64,000 bases of DNA from CAVPJW01 sp963705525 (lineage in GTDB: Bacteria > Acidobacteriota > Vicinamibacteria > Vicinamibacterales > CAVPJW01): contig CAVPJW010000004.1 of NCBI GenBank assembly GCA_963705525.1, positions 62,001-126,000 of the forward strand, written 5' to 3'. The position numbers and the translations under genes are program-made. This document shows, piece after piece, positions 1 to 8,483 of this stretch (its first letter is position 1; every line of letters begins with the position of its first letter). Under the pieces are notes generated by a model, which made no database searches, was not told the origin of the DNA, and saw only the letters and a program-made list of their open reading frames with translations.

Positions 1-241
1 GTCGCGCCGGCGCCATCGCCCAGCCCATGCCGAGCGCCGCGCCGAGCTCCTCGGCATGTCCGGGGCTGGTGGCGCTCGATCCCACGACCTCCTGCAGCGC
101 GATCACGTCGGCATGGATGTCCTCGAGCACCGCGGCCGTTCTCGAGACGATGACTCGGCGATCGAGGCCCCGACAGCGGTGGATGTTGTAGGTGGCGATC
201 CGGAGATCGATGTGGGCTTCACCCGGGCGGTCAGGCTTCAC
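1..241 (-). CDS. Endonuclease/exonuclease/phosphatase family protein, N-terminal part
   Basis: Reading leftward from a GTG at 239-241 the frame stays open to the window edge. The protein has RIATYNIHRCRGLD near residue 15 and ALQEV about 40 residues later. These are the first two signature blocks of the EEP fold, with the metal-binding Asn and Glu of DNase I-like phosphoesterases. The family cleaves phosphodiesters in nucleic acids or phospholipids, and the substrate cannot be told from this part. The GTG overlaps the 3' end of the small membrane ORF upstream, which suggests coupling. The C-terminal catalytic His lies outside the window. The family call is seen in sequence; specificity is unknown. 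Confidence 0.8.
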   Translation of the reverse strand, partial: MKPDRPGEAHIDLRIATYNIHRCRGLDRRVIVSRTAAVLEDIHADVIALQEVVGSSATSPGHAEELGAALGMGWAMAPAR

Positions 242-371
242 TGTTGTCGCTCCAGGACCCAGGCAGGTTCGTACTCGTACATGACCGCCGGGTGAAGAAC
301 ACGACAAGGACGAACCATGTCGCGAAGAGGAAGCCGGCGACGGTCAGCGCCAGGACGAGCCACGGAGTCAT
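231..371 (-). CDS. Small single-span membrane protein (46 aa), hypothetical
   Basis: An ATG at 369-371 opens a 46-codon frame whose first 28 residues are one hydrophobic span (begins MTPWLVLALTVAGFLFATWF), followed by RR and a short polar tail. It overlaps the start of the EEP-family gene by 11 nt, as co-translated genes do. No Shine-Dalgarno is visible, but a TATACT box lies 8 nt upstream of the ATG, so the message may be leaderless. I do not recognise the family. An alternative reading in another frame also ends at the downstream GTG, so a frameshift in the tail is possible. Confidence 0.45.
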   Translation of the reverse strand: MTPWLVLALTVAGFLFATWFVLVVFFTRRSCTSTNLPGSWSDNSEA

Positions 372-379
372 CGAACGGC

Positions 380-385
380 AGTATA
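380..385 (-). promoter_or_regulatory. Candidate -10 element (TATACT) for the small membrane gene
   Basis: TATACT on the minus strand ends 8 nt before the ATG at 371, which fits transcription starting at or next to the start codon. No convincing -35 hexamer is placed 16-18 nt further upstream. Inference only. Confidence 0.3.
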
Positions 386-547
386 GCCTTGGCCAATCCC
401 TGGCCGCCGGTGTGCGTCGCGGCAAGGCGCAGGAGGCGAGCTTATTACCGTTCCACCGGCAGGTCTGGCCGGACTCTGTGTCGCCGCGGTTGGTTTGACT
501 CTCCAGGCCGCGACCACTAACATCCTCCGCCAGGAGAAACACCACAC

Positions 548-2761
548 GTGGACGGTCGAAGCGTTTCGCATTACAAGATTCTGGACAAGCTGGGCGGCGG
601 CGGCATGGGCGTCGTATACCGCGCGGAAGACACGACACTTGGACGTACGGTCGCCTTGAAATTCCTTCCCGAAGAAACCGCCAACGACAAGCAGGCGCTG
701 AACCGGTTCATGCGGGAAGCGCGCGCCGCCGCGGCGCTCAATCACCCCAACATCTGCACCATCCATGAGATCGGCGAGGATGACGGTCAGCCCTTCATCG
801 TCATGGAGCTGATGGAAGGTCAGACGCTGAAGCACCTCATCGAGGGCGCGCCGCTCAAGCCGGACATGCTCCTCGATCTGGGCATTCAGATCGCGGGAGC
901 GCTCGAAGCCGCGCACGCCAAAGGCATCACCCACCGCGATATCAAGCCCGCCAACATCTTCGTCACGAATTCCGGGCAGGCGAAGGTCCTCGACTTCGGC
1001 CTGGCGAAGGTGGCGCCGAAACGGCGCCGCGAGGCGGTGGCGGTGTCGAACGATGCCACGGCCCTTGGCCTTTCCGGCGATCACCTGACGAGCCCCGGCT
1101 CCGCGCTCGGCACGATCGCCTACATGTCGCCCGAGCAGGCGCGCGGCGAGCCGCTCGACCATCGGAGCGACATCTTCTCCTTTGGCGCCGTGCTGTACGA
1201 GATGGCCACCGGAAAGATTGCGTTCAGCGGGAACACGTCGGCGGTGGTTTTCGACGCGATTCTCCACGGCACACCTAAGTCGCCGGTGCGGATCAATCCC
1301 ACCCTGCCTCCGGAGCTGGAGCGCATCATCAGCAAGGCGCTAGAGAAGGATCCGGAGATGCGGTTTCAAACCGCCTCCGAAATGAAGACGGACCTGAAGC
1401 GGCTGAAGCGGGATCGCGACTCCGGATCGCGCGTGGCGGGCAAGGGCGCCGCCGCAGCGGGCGCCGAGGTCGCCGCGCCGGCGCCACAGGCGCAGAAGTC
1501 GGTTGCGGTCCTCTATTTCGAGAATCTCGGCGGCGGCAAGGAAGACGAGTATTTCCGCGACGGCATGAGCGAAGACATCATCACCGAGCTGTCAAAAATC
1601 TCGCAGCTTCGCGTCTTCCCGCGCTCCGAGATGCTGGCGTTCCGCGACAAGCCGGTGACGGCGCCCGAAGTCGGCCAGAAGCTCAACGCGCTCTTCGTGC
1701 TCGAAGGCAGCATTCGCCGCGCCGGAAATCGCCTGCGCATCACCACGCAGCTCGTCGAAAGCGCGACGCGACACTCGGTCTGGGCGGAGCGCTACGATCG
1801 CGAACTGGAGGACGTCTTCGTCATCCAGGACGAGATCGCCCGGAGCATCGCCCAGGCGCTCCGCATCACGCTCTCGCCGCAGGAAGAAAAGACCATCGCG
1901 CACAAGCCGACGGACAATCTGCAGGCCTACGACTACTACCTCCGCGGCCGCAACTACATGCGGCGCGAGAACCTCGACTTCGCGCTGCAGATGCTCGAGC
2001 AGGCCATCAAGCTCGACCCTAACTTCGCCCTCGCGCACGCCGGCGTGGCCATCCTGTGCGGCCGCATCTACGAGCTCCGCGAGCAGCACGATCGCTGGAT
2101 CGAGAAAGGTCTGGCGGCGTGCAATCGGGCGGAAGCGGTCGATTCGCAGCTGCCAGAAACACTCGCGGGCAGAGCACGGCTGTGTTACGCGCAGAAGAAC
2201 TACGACGACACCATCCGTTTCGCCCAGCAGGCGATCGCGCGCAGGCCGGACTGCGAGGACGCGTACGACATCCTCGCCCGCGGTTTTTTCTCTGCGAGCC
2301 GCTACAAGGACGCGGCCGACATCGCCGATCGCGCCATCGAGGCGAGCGGCGAAGACTACAACGTCTACATCCCGCTGGTCATGTCGCTCGAGCGCCTCGG
2401 CGACCGGCAGGGTGCGACCCGGCTGCGCAACCGGCTGTCCATCGCGCTCGAACGCCAGCTGGATCTCGTTCCCGACGACGTGCGGGCGCGGATCCTGCTG
2501 GCCGGAAACTACGCGTTCATCAACAGAAGCGAGGACGCCGTCCGGCAGCTGCAGACCGCCGTCACGCTGCGCCCCAATGATTCGAACGTCCTCTATAACG
2601 CCGCCTGCACGTACGCGATCCTCGGGAAGAAGGCCGACGCGCTGGAGACACTACGGCAGGCCAAAGAGGCCGGCTACGGCAACTGGCAGTGGGCCGCGCA
2701 GGATCCCGACCTCGAGTGCCTCTACGACGAGCCCGAATTCAAGGCGCTCTGTCAATCCTGA
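548..2761 (+). CDS. Ser/Thr protein kinase with TolB_N-like domain and C-terminal TPRs
   Basis: 737 aa from a GTG with AGGAGA about 10 nt upstream. Residues 8-280 form a Hanks-type kinase: glycine loop LGGGGMG, VALKF lysine, HRDIKPAN catalytic loop, DFGLAK, and MSPEQ in place of APE. Residues about 318-440 (starts SVAVLYFENL) match the TolB-N/adenylate-cyclase-associated domain often fused to bacterial kinases and CadC-like regulators. The rest is a run of TPR helices. There is no signal peptide or membrane span, so it should be cytosolic. Only 5 nt separate its stop from the radical SAM gene, so the two are probably one transcript. Targets are unknown; the kinase could control the modification genes downstream, but that is inference. 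Confidence 0.93.
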   Translation: MDGRSVSHYKILDKLGGGGMGVVYRAEDTTLGRTVALKFLPEETANDKQALNRFMREARAAAALNHPNICTIHEIGEDDGQPFIVMELMEGQTLKHLIEGAPLKPDMLLDLGIQIAGALEAAHAKGITHRDIKPANIFVTNSGQAKVLDFGLAKVAPKRRREAVAVSNDATALGLSGDHLTSPGSALGTIAYMSPEQARGEPLDHRSDIFSFGAVLYEMATGKIAFSGNTSAVVFDAILHGTPKSPVRINPTLPPELERIISKALEKDPEMRFQTASEMKTDLKRLKRDRDSGSRVAGKGAAAAGAEVAAPAPQAQKSVAVLYFENLGGGKEDEYFRDGMSEDIITELSKISQLRVFPRSEMLAFRDKPVTAPEVGQKLNALFVLEGSIRRAGNRLRITTQLVESATRHSVWAERYDRELEDVFVIQDEIARSIAQALRITLSPQEEKTIAHKPTDNLQAYDYYLRGRNYMRRENLDFALQMLEQAIKLDPNFALAHAGVAILCGRIYELREQHDRWIEKGLAACNRAEAVDSQLPETLAGRARLCYAQKNYDDTIRFAQQAIARRPDCEDAYDILARGFFSASRYKDAADIADRAIEASGEDYNVYIPLVMSLERLGDRQGATRLRNRLSIALERQLDLVPDDVRARILLAGNYAFINRSEDAVRQLQTAVTLRPNDSNVLYNAACTYAILGKKADALETLRQAKEAGYGNWQWAAQDPDLECLYDEPEFKALCQS

Positions 2762-2766
2762 GAACA

Positions 2767-4788
2767 ATGCGGACCGACGTCAGGCTGGTCTGCATGCCCT
2801 TCGGACCGGCCTTCGCCCCATCGCTGGGTCTCAGTCTGCTCAAGAGCACACTGTCGAGGCACGACATCCCGTCGGACGTCTTCTATCCTTCCATCCGGTT
2901 CGCGGAGATCGTCGGCCAGCATTTCTACAGCGGGATCGCCGTCGAAGGCCGCCCGTCGCAAATCGAGATGGCAGGTGAATGGATTTTCTCGGCGGCGCTC
3001 TTCGACCGGCCATTGCGCGACGACGATCCCTACATCGAGGACGTTCTTGTCGGCCACGCGAACTGGGTACATCCGTTCGCCGCCAGACAGGCCTCCCCCG
3101 CGCTCATTCGGCGCATCGCGGCCGCCAGGCGTCATGTCACGCCGTTCCTTCACTGGTCGGTCGAGCAGATCCTCGCGGGAAGGCCGCGCGTGGTCGGTTT
3201 TACGAGCGTGTTCCAGCAACATGTCGCCTCGCTCGCCGCGGCGCGCCTGCTCAAACAGACGGCACCCGATGTCGTGATCGTTCTTGGCGGCGCGAACTGC
3301 GAAGGCGTCATGGGCGCCGAGACCGTGCGTCAGTTCCCGTTCGTCGACGCGGTGGTGTCCGGAGAAGGCGAAGTCATCTTCCCGCAGCTCGTGACTCGTG
3401 TGCTGGCCGGCGAGTCGCTGGAGGGGCTCCCCGGCGTGTTCACGCAGGCGTCGATCGCGTCAAAGTCAGCGCGGGCGAATCGTCTCTCGAATGCGCCAAC
3501 GGTCTCTCGCATGGACGATCTGCCCTACCCCGACTACGGCGACTACATGCGCCAGTTCAAGGCCAGCCGCCTCGACCGCGACTGGATGCCCACGCTCTAT
3601 TTCGAGACGTCGCGCGGCTGCTGGTGGGGCGAGCGGCAGCATTGCACGTTCTGCGGCTTGAACGGGGCCACCATGACCTATCGCAGCAAGTCGGCGGCGC
3701 GCGCCGTCGACGAGCTGGCGGCGCTCGTCGCCGACTATCCCGGCTGCGACGTGCAGGTGTCGGACAACATCCTCGATCTTCAGTACTTCAAGGACGTGCT
3801 CCCGGAGCTCGCCCGGCGTCAACTCGGCGTGAAACTGTTTTACGAGACCAAGTCCAATCTCAAGCGCGACCAGATCCGCCTGTTGCGGGATGCGGGCGTC
3901 CTCGAGATTCAACCGGGCATCGAGAGCCTGAGCGACAACGTCTTGAAGATGATGAAAAAAGGCGTCTCGGCCCTTCACAACATCCAGCTGCTCAAATGGT
4001 GCAAGGAGCTGGGCGTCGCGCCCCTCTGGAATGTCTTGTGGGGCTTTCCGGGAGAGTCGCCCGACGATTACGCGCGGATGGCCGCTATCGTGCCGCTTCT
4101 GGCGCACCTGCCGGCGCCGCAGGGGTTCGCAGGACTCCGGCTGGATCGGTTCAGCCCGAATTTCGTTCGCGCGAACGAGATGGGCTTCAGCGATGTGCGG
4201 CCCCTGGCGGCCTACCGTCACATCTATGGTTTTCCAGACGAAGTGACGTCGAACATCGCGTACTCGTTCCACTATCGCTACACTGATGGCCGAAACGTCG
4301 AGCCATACGTGCAGCCGCTTCTCAAGACGTTGCGACGCTGGCGGCGAGTCGGGTCCGACTGCGATCTCCTCAGCCTCCGGCTTGACGACCGCTTGCTGGT
4401 CTGGGACTTCCGCCCGGTCGCGCGCGCGCCGCTCACGATTCTCGCGGGCATCGATCGCCTGCTTTATGAAGCCTGCGATCAGATCAGCGATGTGACGCGG
4501 CTCGTGACAGCGGCGCAATGCTGCGACGAATCCGTGACGTTCGGCGACGTTGCCGACCGGCTCGCGCCGCTCATCGAGAGTGGGCTGCTGCTGAAGGACG
4601 GGGGGCGCTATCTGTCTTTGGCAATTCCCGTCGGTGAGTACGTTCCCTCGCCGGCCACGCTCGGTCGGATGGACGAGGCCATCCGGGGCCGGGGCTTGCC
4701 CAGAGCCGCCGTGAATGCGTATCTTCGTCCGCAGTTCTCGAAACGAGTCCATCGTCGTTCAGCCGCGAAGGCCGAACGACTTACCTAG
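2767..4788 (+). CDS. Cobalamin-binding radical SAM enzyme, RiPP-maturase type (rSAM_ocin-like)
   Basis: 673 aa from ATG 2767, five nt after the kinase stop. Residues 1-200 resemble the B12-binding Rossmann region of class B radical SAM proteins (MPFGPAFAPSLGLSLLK, GGANCEGVMG, VVSGEGE). The 4Fe-4S motif is C285-x7-C293-x2-C296, inside ETSRGCWWGERQHCTFCGLN. This spacing, longer than CxxxCxxC, is characteristic in my knowledge of the RiPP maturation radical SAM protein 1 family (TIGR03975-like). A C-terminal domain with VWDFRPV and LYEACD also fits. Such enzymes act on ribosomal peptides, probably as C-methyltransferases or related catalysts. A 29-residue ORF starts 10 nt after the stop and is the obvious substrate candidate. 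Family call is strong; reaction and substrate are inferred. Confidence 0.9.
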   Translation: MRTDVRLVCMPFGPAFAPSLGLSLLKSTLSRHDIPSDVFYPSIRFAEIVGQHFYSGIAVEGRPSQIEMAGEWIFSAALFDRPLRDDDPYIEDVLVGHANWVHPFAARQASPALIRRIAAARRHVTPFLHWSVEQILAGRPRVVGFTSVFQQHVASLAAARLLKQTAPDVVIVLGGANCEGVMGAETVRQFPFVDAVVSGEGEVIFPQLVTRVLAGESLEGLPGVFTQASIASKSARANRLSNAPTVSRMDDLPYPDYGDYMRQFKASRLDRDWMPTLYFETSRGCWWGERQHCTFCGLNGATMTYRSKSAARAVDELAALVADYPGCDVQVSDNILDLQYFKDVLPELARRQLGVKLFYETKSNLKRDQIRLLRDAGVLEIQPGIESLSDNVLKMMKKGVSALHNIQLLKWCKELGVAPLWNVLWGFPGESPDDYARMAAIVPLLAHLPAPQGFAGLRLDRFSPNFVRANEMGFSDVRPLAAYRHIYGFPDEVTSNIAYSFHYRYTDGRNVEPYVQPLLKTLRRWRRVGSDCDLLSLRLDDRLLVWDFRPVARAPLTILAGIDRLLYEACDQISDVTRLVTAAQCCDESVTFGDVADRLAPLIESGLLLKDGGRYLSLAIPVGEYVPSPATLGRMDEAIRGRGLPRAAVNAYLRPQFSKRVHRRSAAKAERLT

Positions 4789-4798
4789 AGGAGAGGCA

Positions 4799-4888
4799 AT
4801 GGCAAAGAAGGCTGCAAAGAAAACCAAGAAAAAGGCGAAGAAGGGCGGAGCCAAGAAAGGCAAGAAGAAGACCGGCATGGTCTTCTAA
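4799..4888 (+). CDS. Lysine-rich 29-aa peptide, candidate RiPP precursor
   Basis: ATG 4799 has an AGGAG at 4789-4793 with 5-nt spacing, and the frame runs 29 codons to TAA. Composition is extreme: 14 Lys, no acidic, Cys, Ser, Asp, Glu or Arg residues. It starts MAKKAAKKTKKKAKKGG, has a GG pair at 16-17, and ends TGMVF, the only hydrophobic patch. It lies 10 nt behind a RiPP-type cobalamin radical SAM gene and just before an 11-bp hairpin, so it is the last gene of that operon. A short peptide placed next to such a maturase is typically its substrate. The tail (Thr25, Met27, Val28, Phe29) or the Lys block could be modified. Alternatives: a nucleic-acid-binding peptide like the basic tails of histone H1-like proteins, or chance. 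It is too short for most gene callers. Confidence 0.72.
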   Translation: MAKKAAKKTKKKAKKGGAKKGKKKTGMVF

Positions 4889-4897
4889 GAGGCCGAC

Positions 4898-4923
4898 GCC
4901 CGCAGACGACCACGTCTGCGGGC
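4898..4923. terminator. Hairpin between convergent operons
   Basis: A perfect 11-bp stem (GCCCGCAGACG with its complement) closes a 4-nt ACCA loop, 9 nt after the peptide stop and 6 nt before the end of the minus-strand kinase gene. There is no long T run on either side, so it is a strong bidirectional hairpin, probably ending both transcripts. Confidence 0.7.
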
Positions 4924-4929
4924 CTCAGT

Positions 4930-7500
4930 CTATTGAAGGCCCTTGACCACGTATAAGTCCATCAGGTACTGCCCGAACGAATACAGCAGGTGACGGCCGT
5001 CCGGCGTGATCTGCGCCGACACGAGTCCCGCGTATCCGGCTCGATCGGTCGGGGCCAGATTCAGCACGAGCTCGCGGCGTCCATTGTCCACGCCGAGCCG
5101 CCAGATCGACCAAGGATTGTCCCGCTTGCGGACGGCAAACACCCCTTGGCCATCGGCCGTCCATCGCACCACCGTATCGCCAGGCTGCGCGCCCTTCAAC
5201 GGCTGCACCGTTCCGTCGCCGAGCGAGATCATCGTCGACTCTCCCTGATAGTCGAGCGCGACGACAGTGCGACCATCCGGCGAGATCGGAGCGGTGTAGG
5301 GCGCGAACGTGTAGCCCTCCGGCGAGACCGCACGAGGCGTTCCATCTTTGAGGCCCTGCAGGTACAGCTTGGTCGGGTGGCCTTGCTCGCGGCCCGAGAA
5401 CACCACCGACTGGCCGTCCGGCATCCACGTCACGGCGCTAAAGTCGACGATCGGACCTCGCGCGAGAAGGGACGCCTCACCGGCCCCTGTGGGCAGAATG
5501 GTCACCGACTGCGGCGTCCCCACCGTCAATGCCGCAACCCGCTGCCCGTCTGGCGAGAGCGATCCCGCGGACCCCTCGCCCAGGCGAACCGCCGAGGCGC
5601 CGTCCGACCTTCGAATGTAGACGGAATATCCATAGCCGCGGCTCCCCTCGCCCTGTTCATCGAAGATCACGGTCGAGCCGTCGGCCGAGATGTCCGTTGC
5701 GGCCGACGCGTCGAGCCACGACAACATCCGGTCCGCCGTCTGCAACCCATCGCGATAGGCCATCACCAGGCGCAGCCGCCCATCTGAAATGAGCGCCTGC
5801 CCGTTCTGGTCGACATCGAGCACCGTCGTTCGGCCAAGCGACTTGATCAGCAAACGCGGTTTACCGCCGGGTTCGATGGCCCACAAGGATGTGTTCTGGC
5901 CGACCTCGGAGGCGGAGAACCATATTTCATTTCCTCGGGGCGCCCAGGCGAGGCCGGTCGCGCTGGTCCAGCCCGCCGACACGACTCGCTTCACGCGGTC
6001 GGGCCCGATCACGCAGATGTCTCCACGGTCGTCCGAAGGCGCCGGGTGCTCGGTGAACGCCACGGTCCTGCCGTCCCGGGACACTCTCACGTCCGCAATC
6101 CCGCCCGCGGTCTCATACAGGAGCGTTCCGGCCGGATATTCGAGCCGGAACTTCCCATCGTTCAGGCGAATCACGGCCAGCCCGGCGCCGTCTGGCGACC
6201 AATCCGCCTGCACGACGTCTTTCATGATCTCGCGAGGCACTCCGCCAACGATCGGCACGCGTGCGAGCGTCCCGAGGCCCGTCAGGCCGAAGAGTCGCTG
6301 CCGATTGATGGCAATGGCCATCTCTCCCGTCGACGACACCGACAGAAGCGTCGCGGCGCTCACATCGAGCGATCGGGATTCCGGGTTCTCGAGGCGCGTC
6401 GAGAACATGTCGAGCGGCGAGCCGTCCCACGACGCACTGTAGACGACCGTGTGTCCGTCGCCAGTGAAGCGGGCCGCATCGATATATCCATGCCGGAACG
6501 TGAGCTGGCGATAGTCGGGCACGGCGATCATCGCGGTCCGCCCGCCAAAGAACCACGCGCCGGCCATGGCACTCACGATGGCGACTGCGGCGAGAGGCAG
6601 GAGCCACCACCGGCGACGCGGGGCGGCTGCCGCCACGGCGTCGGTCGAAATACGGCCGCTCGCGATGGCCCCCAGGTGAAGCTCGATGTCTCGCGCCGAC
6701 TGAAACCGGTTCCGCGGATTCTTCTCGAGGCATTGACGGACGACGAAGGCGGCCAGCGGCTCGGTTTCCGAGAGCGCGTCGATGCCCTCCGGCTCGCCAG
6801 TGAGAATCGCGTGCATCGTCTCGATATAGTTCCGTCCACTGAACGCGGCACGGCCCGTCAGCATTTCGAAGAGCACCGTCCCGAACGAAAAAATATCCGA
6901 TCGGTGATCGACGTCCTCGCCCGAGGCCTGTTCGGGCGACATGTAGTCGACCGTCCCGACGATGGATCCGACCTTCGTCAGACCGGAAATCACCTCGCCG
7001 GTCGTGGCCTCCGATGCCGACGTCACCCGTTTCTTGGCAAGACCGAAGTCGAGAATCTTCAGGTGATCGTCGCTGGTGATGAAGACGTTCTCGGGCTTCA
7101 GATCGCGATGGACGATGTGGCGATCGTGTGCGGCGGCGAGTCCGCTCGCGATCTGCCGCCCATACTGGATGGCTTTCGCCGCGGAGATCCGGCCGCGCTT
7201 CAGCCGGGCCCGCAGCGTTTCCCCGTCGAGGAGTTCGGTGACGAGATAGGGCGCGCCCTCATGCTCACCGACGTCATAGAGCGCAATGATGTTGGGGTGA
7301 CTGATGGCGCTGGTCGCCTTCGCCTCGAGCTCGAATCGCTGAACTTCGTCGGCGCCGCCCATCTTCCCGCCGATCACCTTGAGCGCGACCATTCGGTCGA
7401 GGCGAGTGTCGCGCGCGCGGTACACGTCGCCCATGCCTCCGCTGTCCAGCGTGCTGATCACTTCGTAAGGGCCGACGTTGGAGCCTTGAGCGAGTGGCAT
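4930..7500 (-). CDS. Membrane Ser/Thr kinase with C-terminal TolB-like propeller
   Basis: 856 aa. The kinase domain spans residues about 12-275, with DSGGMGDVYRA, VALKVIGG, HRDLKPEN, DFGLAKK and MSPEQ. After a basic RRRWW stretch, one transmembrane segment (about 295-318, PLAAVAIVSAMAGAWFFGG) leads to an extracytoplasmic region of about 530 residues. That region carries repeated SPDG/SxDG turns (WSPDGAG, VSRDGR, ISPDGR, ITPDGR), which mark a TolB/WD40-like beta propeller. The kinase therefore sits inside and a sensing or scaffold propeller outside. The papain-like peptidase gene ends 7 nt upstream, so they are likely co-transcribed. It converges on the radical SAM/peptide operon. Ligand and targets are unknown. 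Confidence 0.93.
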   Translation of the reverse strand: MPLAQGSNVGPYEVISTLDSGGMGDVYRARDTRLDRMVALKVIGGKMGGADEVQRFELEAKATSAISHPNIIALYDVGEHEGAPYLVTELLDGETLRARLKRGRISAAKAIQYGRQIASGLAAAHDRHIVHRDLKPENVFITSDDHLKILDFGLAKKRVTSASEATTGEVISGLTKVGSIVGTVDYMSPEQASGEDVDHRSDIFSFGTVLFEMLTGRAAFSGRNYIETMHAILTGEPEGIDALSETEPLAAFVVRQCLEKNPRNRFQSARDIELHLGAIASGRISTDAVAAAAPRRRWWLLPLAAVAIVSAMAGAWFFGGRTAMIAVPDYRQLTFRHGYIDAARFTGDGHTVVYSASWDGSPLDMFSTRLENPESRSLDVSAATLLSVSSTGEMAIAINRQRLFGLTGLGTLARVPIVGGVPREIMKDVVQADWSPDGAGLAVIRLNDGKFRLEYPAGTLLYETAGGIADVRVSRDGRTVAFTEHPAPSDDRGDICVIGPDRVKRVVSAGWTSATGLAWAPRGNEIWFSASEVGQNTSLWAIEPGGKPRLLIKSLGRTTVLDVDQNGQALISDGRLRLVMAYRDGLQTADRMLSWLDASAATDISADGSTVIFDEQGEGSRGYGYSVYIRRSDGASAVRLGEGSAGSLSPDGQRVAALTVGTPQSVTILPTGAGEASLLARGPIVDFSAVTWMPDGQSVVFSGREQGHPTKLYLQGLKDGTPRAVSPEGYTFAPYTAPISPDGRTVVALDYQGESTMISLGDGTVQPLKGAQPGDTVVRWTADGQGVFAVRKRDNPWSIWRLGVDNGRRELVLNLAPTDRAGYAGLVSAQITPDGRHLLYSFGQYLMDLYVVKGLQ

Positions 7501-7507
7501 CGAGAGG

Positions 7508-8269
7508 CTAGGTCACCTTGCCGACCGTCCAGAACCCCCAGGCCAGATCCGGATCGAGAAAATAGGAGTACGGCATGTAGCAGTAGCCTCCGGCGCCCCA
7601 CGAGGATCCCCAGGAGTTGCGGACGATGAAGTGCCGCGAGTCCTCGAGATAGCCGACGACGAGCATGGCGTGCCCGCCGAGGCGTCGTTCGCGTGGAGAC
7701 GGCAGCGGGACCACGCCAGTCTCCTTGACCAGCTTGCTCTTGAATGTCTCGTGCACCGCGAATCCGGCCGTGAACGGCTGCCCGGCCGCAAGACACACGC
7801 GCATGGTCCGCAGTGATTGCTCCAGGCGCGCGTAGCGGATCGCCCTGTGGTCCTCGGCCCTCACGTAGCAGTGCTTGGGTGGACACCGCCGAAATCGCCT
7901 GACGTCATAGGGCCACATGCGTTCTGTACACACACCGTGGCGCGCGACCGTCTTGTATCCGTCACGAAGCGACACGGGCTCGTTGTGGGCGATGCAGCCC
8001 TCGATGGCGCGCTCGTTGTAGTAGATGAACAAACGGGATGGAGAAGGATGGCGCGGATCGTGACGATGACGCTCCTCGAACCACACGGCGGCGGCGATCG
8101 CGTTTGCGGAGCACGAGTTCAAATGATGCTGGTTGTACACCGGCGGCATGTGGGGCCGAAGATCGACCTGTCTCGGAAGCTTCGCCTTGAACCGGGGCGG
8201 TTCATAGAGGTAATCGCGCGAATCGCGGCGGTCTTTGGCGGTGCCGTAACCGAAGCCTGTGAGTCTCAT
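7508..8269 (-). CDS. Papain-like (C1 family) cysteine peptidase
   Basis: 253 aa from ATG 8269; a TTG 15 nt upstream is the alternative start. Papain-fold landmarks are all present: Q47-x5-C53 (VYNQHHLNSCSANA) for oxyanion hole and nucleophile, GGHAMLVVGY for the catalytic His, and RNSWGSSWG for the Asn. There is no clear signal peptide or long propeptide, so it may act in the cytosol or be activated differently from eukaryotic papains. It lies 7 nt before the kinase-propeller gene on the same strand, probably in one operon. Peptidases of this kind can process peptides. A role on the lysine-rich peptide encoded 3 kb away is only a thought, since the two operons are convergent. Confidence 0.88.
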   Translation of the reverse strand: MRLTGFGYGTAKDRRDSRDYLYEPPRFKAKLPRQVDLRPHMPPVYNQHHLNSCSANAIAAAVWFEERHRHDPRHPSPSRLFIYYNERAIEGCIAHNEPVSLRDGYKTVARHGVCTERMWPYDVRRFRRCPPKHCYVRAEDHRAIRYARLEQSLRTMRVCLAAGQPFTAGFAVHETFKSKLVKETGVVPLPSPRERRLGGHAMLVVGYLEDSRHFIVRNSWGSSWGAGGYCYMPYSYFLDPDLAWGFWTVGKVT

Positions 8270-8483
8270 CGTATGTGTGGCCAACTCCGCCCGCCAGGCG
8301 TTCGATCACGCCGGACCGGGCGCAGGCCCTCGATCATGTCGCGCCGACTATAGCCCAGCACGCGGACGGTCGAACAGGAGATGTGAGAGGTGGCGGGATA
8401 AGGACGAGTGCGGTCGGGACAGACGAGATCTGTACGTCGCGGGGCACTCCGGCGTCGGCCGGAGTGCCCTCGGACGAGGTCCG

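Noticed and set aside
3466..4752. Long open frame on the minus strand across the radical SAM gene
   Set aside because: It mirrors the codon pattern of the real gene on the other strand, is Arg/Asp-rich without motifs, and no ribosome-binding site or homologous block was seen.
4799..4888. Lys-rich peptide as a ribosomal protein or histone H1 fragment
   Set aside because: Too short for either; own ribosome-binding site and position directly behind a maturase gene fit a peptide substrate better. The nucleic-acid-binding possibility is kept only as an alternative.
6046..7629. 527-codon open frame opposite the kinase gene
   Set aside because: Shadow of the kinase coding strand; composition His/Arg/Glu-rich, no motif.
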